A DNA stretch of 7,444 nucleotides from Spirochaetales bacterium (GTDB lineage Bacteria > Spirochaetota > Spirochaetia > SZUA-6 > DRHE01): assembly GCA_023136785.1 (NCBI GenBank), contig JAGLQP010000086.1, forward strand, positions 1 to 7,444, read 5' to 3'. The notes beneath the pieces are model-generated. The model had not been told where the DNA came from, made no database searches, and saw nothing but the letters and a program-made list of their open reading frames with translations. Below, piece after piece: positions 1 through 5,608 of the stretch. The position numbers and the translations under genes were made by a program. Numbering within the stretch: the first letter of the stretch is position 1; every line of letters starts with the position of its first letter.

Positions 1-4
1 GGAC

Positions 5-44
5 ATCGCAATCATCCTAATCGGTTGCAATCGATGATTGCGAT
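5..44. repeat. Perfect 12-bp inverted repeat upstream of amrS
   Basis: Bases 5-16 are the exact reverse complement of bases 33-44, with a 16-base loop. The hexamer GCAATC occurs at 8-13 and again at 27-32, so the right arm could instead fold on the loop copy (27-32 with 36-41). No T-run follows either arm, so this does not look like a standard intrinsic terminator for a gene off the left edge. A binding site for a regulator of amrS, or a weak terminator, are both possible. The repeat itself is certain; its role is inferred. Confidence 0.6.
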
Positions 45-51
45 CTATACA
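25..51 (+). promoter_or_regulatory. Possible promoter for a near-leaderless amrS mRNA
   Basis: TTGCAA (25-30) and TATACA (46-51) resemble -35 and -10 boxes but are only 15 bases apart, shorter than the usual 17. Transcription would start about 7-9 bases after the -10 box, at or just before the ATG at 60. That agrees with the absence of any Shine-Dalgarno-like purine run before this ATG. The -35 box lies in the loop and the -10 box just outside the 12-bp inverted repeat. The call is weak because of the short spacer. Confidence 0.25.
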
Positions 52-59
52 CTTGTATC

Positions 60-1043
60 ATGAATCCACGTTTTTTCGAGGCCGCAGAGCAGGGAAAGGT
101 CCAGTGTCATCTCTGTCCCAACAACTGCCTGATCGCTCCCGGCAGGTTTGGGGTCTGCCGGGTGCGCCAAAACCGGGAAGGAACGCTGGAGCTCCCCTTC
201 TACGGCCGGCTGTCCGCCGTAGCCACCGACCCGATTGAAAAGAAGCCTCTCTACCATTTCTACCCGGGCCGGCAGATCCTTTCTGTAGGATTCGTGGGTT
301 GTTCCTTTCACTGCCCGTTCTGCCAGAACCACCACATCGCCCACGATACCTCCTATCCGACGGAGTACATAAGTCCGGAAAAGTTGGTGGAACTCTGCCG
401 GCAGCGCGATTCCTTCGGCATCTCCTACACCTACTCCGAACCGATCGTACACCTCGAGTACGTGCTGGACACGGCAATCCTGGCCCGCGAACAGGGCTTG
501 AAGAACGTGCTGGTCTCCAACGGCTACATCAACGCCGAGCCGGCGGAGCAGCTTCTCGACCTCATGGATGCGGCCAATATCGATTTCAAGAGCTGGAATC
601 CCGAGTTCTACAGGAAAGAGATCGGAGGCAATGTAGAGGAGGTGAAGCGCTTCCTAAAGCAAGCCTACGACAAGATCAACCTCGAGGTGACGACCCTGGC
701 GATTCCCTCTAAGAACGACAGCTCGGAGGAAATAGAAACGATCGCCCGTTTCCTCGCCTCTTTGAACCCGGATATCCCCTATCATCTGTCCGCCTACTAC
801 CCGCAGTACAGGTACAGGATTCCCCCCACCCCGCCGTCAACCCTGCACAGGCTGGCGGAGGCGGCCCGGCAGCACTTAAACTATGTCTACCTGGGCAACG
901 TGGGCAGCGAGGAGACCAACACCTCCTGCCCCAGCTGCGGCAACCTGCTGGTTCGCCGGCGAGGCTACTCTGTGGTTGTCAAAGGGATTGAGGAGGGCCG
1001 ATGCGTTGAGTGCGGAGCAGAAGCTTCCATTGCGGGTGTGTGA
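60..1043 (+). CDS. amrS: AmmeMemoRadiSam system radical SAM protein
   Basis: This 327-residue protein belongs to the radical SAM family related to pyruvate formate-lyase activating enzymes that is named for genomic association with AMMECR1 and Memo proteins. The radical SAM CxxxCxxC motif is C81-C85-C88 (CSFHCPFC), which binds the [4Fe-4S] cluster that cleaves S-adenosylmethionine. An N-terminal cysteine group (C16, C19, C23, C33) precedes it, and two CxxC knuckles at the end (C290/C293, C315/C318) look like a metal-binding ribbon. The segment DPIEKKPLYHFYPG (57-70) is typical of the family. The exact substrate is not evident from the sequence, and no AMMECR1 or Memo gene lies in the window. 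ATG 60 is the first start after an in-frame stop at 18-20, and the N-terminus fits the family, although no ribosome binding site is visible. The last 21 coding bases before the stop are repeated downstream of hicA. Confidence 0.9.
   Translation: MNPRFFEAAEQGKVQCHLCPNNCLIAPGRFGVCRVRQNREGTLELPFYGRLSAVATDPIEKKPLYHFYPGRQILSVGFVGCSFHCPFCQNHHIAHDTSYPTEYISPEKLVELCRQRDSFGISYTYSEPIVHLEYVLDTAILAREQGLKNVLVSNGYINAEPAEQLLDLMDAANIDFKSWNPEFYRKEIGGNVEEVKRFLKQAYDKINLEVTTLAIPSKNDSSEEIETIARFLASLNPDIPYHLSAYYPQYRYRIPPTPPSTLHRLAEAARQHLNYVYLGNVGSEETNTSCPSCGNLLVRRRGYSVVVKGIEEGRCVECGAEASIAGV
1021..1041 (+). repeat. 21-bp direct repeat, copy 1 (3' end of amrS)
   Basis: These bases are identical to 1568-1588. They encode the last residues of AmrS (ASIAGV) and the first base of its TGA stop. 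Homology continues weakly upstream: CAG at 1018-1020 matches CAG at 1564-1566 if one extra A is allowed in copy 2. A chance exact match of this length in the same frame within 550 bases is very unlikely. Confidence 0.9.
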
Positions 1044-1066
1044 GGTGTATAATCTTAGAGGTATAC
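1025..1066 (+). promoter_or_regulatory. Likely hicBA promoter and candidate operator
   Basis: A perfect -10 hexamer TATAAT lies at 1048-1053. TTCCAT at 1025-1030 is 17 bases upstream and matches the -35 consensus at three of six positions. That -35 region is part of the repeated amrS 3' end. GTATA (1047-1051) and TATAC (1062-1066) form an inverted repeat across the -10 box and the expected start site, a common arrangement for autoregulated toxin-antitoxin operons. AGAGG at 1057-1061 is a ribosome binding site 9 bases before the hicB ATG. The role of the inverted repeat is inferred. Confidence 0.5.
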
Positions 1067-1070
1067 GACC

Positions 1071-1268
1071 ATGAAGTATAAAATCGCCCTTAAACATAGT
1101 GAGGAAGGCTTTAGTGCGTCTGTGCCTGGCCTCCCGGGATGCTGGTCCCAGGGTTCGACCGAGGAAGAAGCGATAGCGAATATACGAGATGCCATCCGCG
1201 AATATCTCATCGTGCGTGATGAGATATTACACGGCTCTATCATTCGTGAGGTCGACGTAGCTATCTGA
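1071..1268 (+). CDS. hicB: HicB family antitoxin (short form)
   Basis: This 65-residue protein has the HicB core, a partial RNase H-like fold. It is recognised from the segment EEGFSASVPGLPGCWSQGST (11-30), followed by the helix EEEAIANIRDAIREYL (31-46). HicB proteins bind and block the HicA mRNA interferase. There is no room for the C-terminal ribbon-helix-helix or helix-turn-helix domain seen in longer HicB proteins, so DNA binding is not obvious. The ATG at 1071 has AGAGG 9 bases upstream. The gene lies 27 bases after the amrS stop and 2 bases before hicA. Its lower GC and its place between direct repeats suggest acquisition by transfer. The family assignment is firm; antitoxin activity is inferred from the family and the neighbour. 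Confidence 0.85.
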   Translation: MKYKIALKHSEEGFSASVPGLPGCWSQGSTEEEAIANIRDAIREYLIVRDEILHGSIIREVDVAI

Positions 1269-1270
1269 CA

Positions 1271-1483
1271 GTGCCTAAGATATCAGGTATCAACCATCTT
1301 GATGCCGTTCGCGCCCTCAAGAAAGCCGGGTTCAATATCATACGTCAAGGTAAACACATTACAATGTCGGATGGTGTCCGGATCTTGACTATCCCCAGGC
1401 ATAACCCTGTAAACGCTTTTACTATGGGCGGAATTGTTCAAGATGCTGGCTTGTCAGTTGAAGAATTTCGCCGGCTGCTGTGA
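1271..1483 (+). CDS. hicA: HicA family mRNA interferase toxin
   Basis: This 70-residue protein fits the HicA (YcfA) family, small toxins with a double-stranded-RNA-binding-like fold that cleave mRNA. It shows LKKAGFNIIRQGKH (16-29), where H29 matches the catalytic histidine. K28 stands where many members have serine (GSH). TIPRHN and the end AGLSVEEFRRLL are also typical of the family. The start is GTG with no good Shine-Dalgarno sequence close by (GAGG is 19 bases away). Translation therefore probably depends on coupling to hicB, which ends 2 bases earlier and would keep toxin below antitoxin. The order antitoxin-then-toxin is the reverse of classical hicAB but common for this subgroup. The gene is full length, with no sign of inactivation. 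Confidence 0.85.
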   Translation: MPKISGINHLDAVRALKKAGFNIIRQGKHITMSDGVRILTIPRHNPVNAFTMGGIVQDAGLSVEEFRRLL

Positions 1484-1491
1484 AAAGCTGA

Positions 1492-1590
1492 TCGGTTAAC
1501 AGCTCGCACCTGGACCAAGGGAACTGTCCTGATACGGTGGGAATCTATGTCGTTAAACGGGACCAGAAAGCTTCCATTGCGGGTGTGTAG
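1492..1590 (+). other. Open frame after hicA ending in the duplicated AmrS tail
   Basis: After an in-frame TGA at 1489-1491 the frame stays open for 32 codons and ends GIYVVKRDQKASIAGV-stop, the final residues matching the AmrS C-terminus in frame. The preceding GIYVVK loosely recalls GYSVVVK in AmrS (302-308). It could be a decayed remnant of an amrS 3' end, or unrelated sequence that happens to be open. There is no convincing start codon or ribosome binding site, so it is not called as a gene. Confidence 0.3.
1568..1588 (+). repeat. 21-bp direct repeat, copy 2 (purF-proximal)
   Basis: This is an exact copy of 1021-1041 and encodes the same tail in its frame, here followed by TAG (1588-1590). 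It lies 8 bases from the end of purF on the opposite strand. GCGGG (1579-1583) in this copy pairs with CCCGC (1593-1597) across the two stop codons. Copy 1 lacks that partner, which hints that copy 2 sits at the original amrS-purF junction. Confidence 0.85.
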
Positions 1591-1596
1591 ATCCCG

Positions 1597-2964
1597 CTAC
1601 CGCGGAGAGATCCGGGTCATCCCGTTGAAGCAGTAGGTGCAGAATCCGCCCTGCAGCAGGCGGTTGCCGAGCAGGCCCTCCTGGCTCAGGTAGCCGAGGG
1701 AATCCGCCCCCAGGAAGGTGCGGATCTTCTCTACCGGCATGCTGTTGGCGATCAGCCGCTTTGTCTCGGCGGTGTCGATGCCGAGGTAGCAGCTGTGCTT
1801 GTACGGGGGTGAGCTGACCCGCACGTGCACCTCCCCCGCTCCGAAATCCCGAATAATCCGGATGATATTTTTCAGCGTGGTACCCCTGACGATGGAGTCC
1901 TCGACCAGAACAACCCGCTTGTTCCGGAGAACCGAGCGGTTGGGGTTGTACTTCTTCCGCACCTTGGCGTCCCGGATGGCCTGGGTGGGCTCTATGAAGG
2001 TGCGCCCTATGTAGTGACTCCGCACCAGCCCGAAATCGAAGGGGATCCTCGATGCCTCACTGAACCCCATGGCGGCAAAAGTACTGGAATCGGGAACCGG
2101 AATCACCACATCCGCCTCTACCGGATGCTCCCGCCACAACTCTCGGCCGAAACTTTTTCGGATATCCCCGGTCGTATGCTCGCTCCCGTAGAGGAAGCTG
2201 TCCGGCCTGGCGAAGTAGATAAATTCAAAAATGCAGCGCAGCTCCCGCTCCGGTGGCAACATCTGATGCCGGTGAAGACCGCGATCGTTGATGATCAGCA
2301 TCTCTCCGGGCTCGACTTCTCCTATATAATCCGCCCGGATGATGTCGAAGGCCACTGTCTCCGAAGCCACTACAAAGGCTCGGCCCACCTTGCCGAGCAC
2401 CAGCGGACGAACCCCCGACGGGTCACGCACGGCGATCAGCTCGTTCAAGGTGAGCATGACGATGGAGTAGGCCGGTTTGACCTGCTCGAAACAGGAAGCC
2501 ACGATCTTCTCGATCGAGTCTTCTTTGGAACGGGCGAAGTTGTGCAGGATGATCTCGGTGTCGCTGTCGGAGGTGAAGATGGAACCCTCACGCTGCAGGC
2601 GGGCTTTCAGAGCATTGCAGTTGGCGAACTGCCCGTTGTGGGCGATGGCTACGGGTCCGTGCTGGGTATGGGCGATAAGGGGCTGGGCGTTCTCCAGAGT
2701 GGATGACCCGAAGGTGGAGTAGCGGTTGTGTCCGATCGCTCCCCTGCCGTTCAGCTCGTGGAGCATCTTCTCCGTGAAGATCTCGTTGACAATGCCCATA
2801 CCATGATGGCTGTGAAACTTGCGCTGGGAGGCGCTGACAATGCCGCTGGATTCCTGGCCGCGATGCTGGAGATTGTGAAGACCAAGGTAAACGTACTCGG
2901 CCGGCTTCTCTACGCCCCAAATCCCCAAAACGGCACACCGGTCGTGGATCGTATCATCCATCAC
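1597..2964 (-). CDS. purF: Amidophosphoribosyltransferase
   Basis: PurF catalyses the first committed step of purine synthesis: PRPP plus glutamine gives 5-phosphoribosylamine. The 455-residue product has an N-terminal Ntn glutaminase domain whose nucleophile is C10 (DRCAVLGIWG). This implies removal of a short propeptide, as in Bacillus subtilis PurF. NLQHRGQESSG (31-41) and HNRYST (79-84) are typical glutaminase segments. The PRPP-binding loop VVLVEDSIVRGTT is at 351-363. C244, C392, C442 and C445 (FCTYC) correspond to the four [4Fe-4S] ligands of the B. subtilis type, so the enzyme is probably oxygen sensitive. The start is GTG at 2964, or ATG three bases later. GAGAGG at the edge of the (GA)10 tract is 8 bases from the GTG and 11 from the ATG. 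It is the last gene of the purECBF run and converges on amrS/hicBA. Confidence 0.95.
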   Translation of the reverse strand: MMDDTIHDRCAVLGIWGVEKPAEYVYLGLHNLQHRGQESSGIVSASQRKFHSHHGMGIVNEIFTEKMLHELNGRGAIGHNRYSTFGSSTLENAQPLIAHTQHGPVAIAHNGQFANCNALKARLQREGSIFTSDSDTEIILHNFARSKEDSIEKIVASCFEQVKPAYSIVMLTLNELIAVRDPSGVRPLVLGKVGRAFVVASETVAFDIIRADYIGEVEPGEMLIINDRGLHRHQMLPPERELRCIFEFIYFARPDSFLYGSEHTTGDIRKSFGRELWREHPVEADVVIPVPDSSTFAAMGFSEASRIPFDFGLVRSHYIGRTFIEPTQAIRDAKVRKKYNPNRSVLRNKRVVLVEDSIVRGTTLKNIIRIIRDFGAGEVHVRVSSPPYKHSCYLGIDTAETKRLIANSMPVEKIRTFLGADSLGYLSQEGLLGNRLLQGGFCTYCFNGMTRISPR

Positions 2965-2973
2965 CGCATTTTC

Positions 2974-2994
2974 CTCTCTCTCTCTCTCTCTCTC
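2974..2994 (-). repeat. (GA)10 microsatellite at the purF ribosome binding site
   Basis: The plus strand reads C followed by ten TC units, so the purB-purF transcript carries ten GA units and a final G, followed by GAAAATGCG. The end of the tract, GAGAGGA, is the purF Shine-Dalgarno sequence. It occupies a third of the 63-base gap between purB and purF. Tracts of this length are prone to slippage. Unit changes would not shift a coding frame here but would change leader length and the number of SD-like registers. Confidence 0.9.
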
Positions 2995-3027
2995 GATTTC
3001 TGGACTGTTAGGAGTCTTAAGGACCCG

Positions 3028-4467
3028 TCAAACCCGCAGATCGCCTTTCGTTGCAGCGCTATCCCGGTTCTCATCCAGGACAGGCTGCACATGGGCTCGG
3101 AGATACTCCTCGACCTGGCTCTCCGCCCTGCCGGAAAAATCGGAAACAAAGGCGATCTCTTTGAGCTGCTCCAGATCGAAGGGGATGCGGTCGTCCCGGG
3201 CCAGCTTTTCCAGCAGCCGGTTCACCGATCCCTGCTCCTTGATCTCCCGTGCCGCGGCCACGGCGTTCTCCCGGACCGCCTCGTGGAGAACCTGCCGATT
3301 CCCTCCGCGAATCACTCCCTGCATGATGATGGTTTCCGTAGCCAGAAAGGGCAGTTCCTCCTCCAACAGACGGGCGATCATGGTGGGATACACCCGAGCC
3401 CCGGCCACGACATTGGCGTAGATCAACAGAATCGCATCGCCTGCCAGAAAGGCCTGAGGCAGGTACAGCCGTCGTCCTGCCGAATCATCCAGTGTGCGCT
3501 CAAACCACTGATTGGCCGCGGTGTGGTCGGCGGCCTGAACCTGAGTGATCACATAACGGGCCAAAGAGCAGAGCCGCTCGCAGCGCATGGGATTGCGTTT
3601 GTAGGCCATGGCGGAGCTTCCGACCTGCTTTTCCTCGAAGGGTTCGTCCACCATCTTCAGATGCTGCATCAATCGAAAGTCAACGGCGAACTTATGTGCG
3701 CTCTGACAGATGTTCTTCAGGCAGTCCATGATGCGGCTGTCCCAAAGCCGAGGGTAGGTCTGACCGCTTACAGGGAAGCGCTTGCTGAATCCGAGCTTTT
3801 CGCAGATCCTGTCGTCAAGAGCCTTCACCTTCTCGTGGTCGCCGCCGAAGAGCTTCAAGAAGCTGTCCTGGGTGCCCGTTGCACCCTTCGCGCCTCGGAT
3901 TCGATACCCCGCCAGCAGATACTCCAGATCTTCCCAGTTGATCATCAGCTCCTGAAGCCAGAGGGTCGCCCGTTTTCCCAGAGTAGTGGGTTGAGCGGGT
4001 TGAAAGTGGGTATAGCCGAGACAGCGGAGGCTCCGGTGGTTTTCAGCAAAGCCGGCCAGTTCGGAGATCACCCGCAGCAGGCGGCTTCGCACCAGCTCGA
4101 GAGCCTGATGGTATTGAATCAGCTCGGTGTTATCGGTAACGAAGCAGCTGGTAGCCCCGAGGTGGATGATACCTTTGGCCGTGGGGCACTGCTCCCCGTA
4201 GGCGTGGATCCCCGCCATCACGTCGTGACGAAGCTCCCGCTCCTTGCCTGCCATGACCTCGAAGTTGATGTCATCCCGCTTGGCCCTCAGCTCCGCGAGC
4301 TGTTGTTCGCTGATGCTCAGGCCCAACTCCGCTTCGGCTTCGGCCAAAGCGATCCAGCAGCGGCGCCAGGTGCGAAACTTATTTGCATCCGAAAAGATCG
4401 AGCTCATCTCCGGGCTGGCGTAGCGCTCGATCAGGGGATTCGAATACTGCTGCTTCTCTCGATCCAT
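3028..4467 (-). CDS. purB: Adenylosuccinate lyase, animal-type clade
   Basis: PurB eliminates fumarate twice in purine synthesis, from SAICAR to give AICAR and from adenylosuccinate to give AMP. The 479-residue product is close in length to human ADSL (484). It shares with it, from memory, blocks such as RHDVMA (80-85), GIIHLGATSC (99-108), THFQPAQ (153-159), GATGTQ (195-200) and WFERTLDDSA (321-330). Likely catalytic residues are H81 and H154 and the serines of the flexible signature loop GSSAMAYKRNP (283-293). That loop has alanine (A288) where the usual signature has proline. A strong ribosome binding site, GGGAGGA, lies 8 bases before the ATG. The gene starts 25 bases after purC and is followed by the GA tract and purF. 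The enzyme is cytosolic and forms a homotetramer in the family. The assignment is firm. Confidence 0.95.
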   Translation of the reverse strand: MDREKQQYSNPLIERYASPEMSSIFSDANKFRTWRRCWIALAEAEAELGLSISEQQLAELRAKRDDINFEVMAGKERELRHDVMAGIHAYGEQCPTAKGIIHLGATSCFVTDNTELIQYHQALELVRSRLLRVISELAGFAENHRSLRCLGYTHFQPAQPTTLGKRATLWLQELMINWEDLEYLLAGYRIRGAKGATGTQDSFLKLFGGDHEKVKALDDRICEKLGFSKRFPVSGQTYPRLWDSRIMDCLKNICQSAHKFAVDFRLMQHLKMVDEPFEEKQVGSSAMAYKRNPMRCERLCSLARYVITQVQAADHTAANQWFERTLDDSAGRRLYLPQAFLAGDAILLIYANVVAGARVYPTMIARLLEEELPFLATETIIMQGVIRGGNRQVLHEAVRENAVAAAREIKEQGSVNRLLEKLARDDRIPFDLEQLKEIAFVSDFSGRAESQVEEYLRAHVQPVLDENRDSAATKGDLRV

Positions 4468-4492
4468 GGATAGTTTCCTCCCTGCTTGAGCC

Positions 4493-5596
4493 TCAGTCCT
4501 TGTACCCCTTGAGCTTCTCCATCACCTCTTCCAGCTCCGGAGAGTCGAACACCTGTTTTCCCGTATAGCGGTTGCATCCGGACATATACATCTGGGACAC
4601 AAGCGTGGCAAAGCTCTTGGGCAATCTGCGGGGTTTGACATCGCAGCTCTTCTGCCAGCCCGGGCCTGTCTTCTTCCACTTGTCGCAGGCCTTGACGAAC
4701 TCCGGCTGATTGCGCTTGTACCACTGCCGCAGCACCTCTTTGCTGATCTGCTCTCCCTGCCAGGCAAACCGGTTCTCATCAAAGGTCCCGATCACATCGC
4801 AGACAACCAGGCCGTTGTCCCAGACCGTCTCGATCTTACCGTCGTAGTGGGCGAAACCGGCCTTCACCGCCTGTTCGGTGATGATGACATTCACCTGCAG
4901 GGCAATACTCTTCAGAGCGTTGAAGTCCCGCCGCAGCAGCCCCGACAGTCGATAGGCTTCCTTCTCGCTCAAATCCCGATCTCCCGCCTCCAGCTTGGTG
5001 GTAAAGCTCATGATCGGCTGCGGGAGCATCTGCCCCGGTTTGGGCGGCTCCTTCAATCCGAGACCTTTCAGAATTCTGCCCAGCTCTGTGCTGCGCTGCT
5101 TCGCATCCGCAAGCTGCTGCACCCGTTCGATCCGCTTGAACACGGAGCTGCCCAAAGGCAGACCGTTGCGGAAGATGATCTCCAAACCGACGAGGTAATT
5201 ATTAATCTCACCCCTGTGCTTCTCAAAAAAGGTATAGTCGTAGAGTACATCGATGCGCTCACCCGATCGAAACTCCCGAACAATCGGGGGATACACCCGG
5301 GCCAGGCTGACCTGCATCGTAGCCAGACCGCCTTCCCCCTCGGACAGATCAGGGAACCGAACCAGGTTTCCCGTCGGGCTGATCAGACCCTGATAGTGGG
5401 TACGGATTCCTCGAAGCTCCAATTGCTCGAAGTTGAAGGCGGCCATAACGGCCAGGGATCGCCCCTTGTTGAGGATGTGATCGGGCATCTCCCCCCAGTC
5501 AAAAACACTGTAGCGATCGGAAAACACGAAGTTCCCTATTCCCGATCGGTTCTCGCAGGCCGGCTCCAAAACCAGCAGATCCTTTACGCTTCCCAT
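4493..5596 (-). CDS. purC: SAICAR synthetase, long archaeal-like form
   Basis: PurC joins CAIR with aspartate using ATP to form SAICAR. At 367 residues this is much longer than the roughly 240-residue PurC of E. coli and lacks its usual N-terminal YRGKAK motif. It starts instead with GSVKDLLVLEP, followed by FVFSDRYSVFDWGEMPD (23-39), as in long archaeal PurC proteins. FRNGLPLGSSVFKR (142-155) corresponds to the family's RNRAAGSLVKR segment. AHYDGKIE (249-256) and VCDVIGTFDENRFAW (265-279) correspond to the VDFKLEFG and GDEFSPDGSRLW blocks. The last 90 or so residues, rich in K and W, are an extension of unclear role. Its ribosome binding site AGGAG overlaps the purE stop, and purE ends 12 bases upstream, so the two are probably coupled. 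Animals fuse these two activities in one protein (PAICS). Confidence 0.9.
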   Translation of the reverse strand: MGSVKDLLVLEPACENRSGIGNFVFSDRYSVFDWGEMPDHILNKGRSLAVMAAFNFEQLELRGIRTHYQGLISPTGNLVRFPDLSEGEGGLATMQVSLARVYPPIVREFRSGERIDVLYDYTFFEKHRGEINNYLVGLEIIFRNGLPLGSSVFKRIERVQQLADAKQRSTELGRILKGLGLKEPPKPGQMLPQPIMSFTTKLEAGDRDLSEKEAYRLSGLLRRDFNALKSIALQVNVIITEQAVKAGFAHYDGKIETVWDNGLVVCDVIGTFDENRFAWQGEQISKEVLRQWYKRNQPEFVKACDKWKKTGPGWQKSCDVKPRRLPKSFATLVSQMYMSGCNRYTGKQVFDSPELEEVMEKLKGYKD

Positions 5597-5608
5597 GTGA
5601 TCCTGCTC

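Larger units (their letters stand above)
1042..1588 (+). mobile_element. Putative hicBA insertion with 21-bp target duplication
   Basis: The 547-base unit from just after direct repeat copy 1 to the end of copy 2 contains hicB, hicA and about 85 bases after hicA. Recombination between the repeats would remove it and leave amrS encoding the same last residues, with TAG instead of TGA, six bases from the purF stop. Bases 1081-1500 are about 49% GC by hand count (206 of 420), below most of the surrounding coding sequence. There is no transposase, integrase or clear terminal inverted repeat, so any mobility would have to be supplied in trans. The repeats and gene content are seen; the insertion history is inferred. 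Confidence 0.4.

Noticed and set aside
1486..1504. Terminator after hicA (AGCTG/CAGCT stem)
   Set aside because: The stem is only 5 bp with a 9-base loop and no T-run after it.
1825..2706. 293-codon open frame antisense to purF
   Set aside because: It is a shadow of the purF coding frame. The translation is low in recognisable structure and there is no start context.
2728..4473. 581-codon open frame on the plus strand across purF, the intergenic gap and purB
   Set aside because: It lies antisense to two firmly identified enzymes, its translation shows no recognisable motif, and it has no ribosome binding site. Long antisense frames are common in GC-rich genes with biased codon use.
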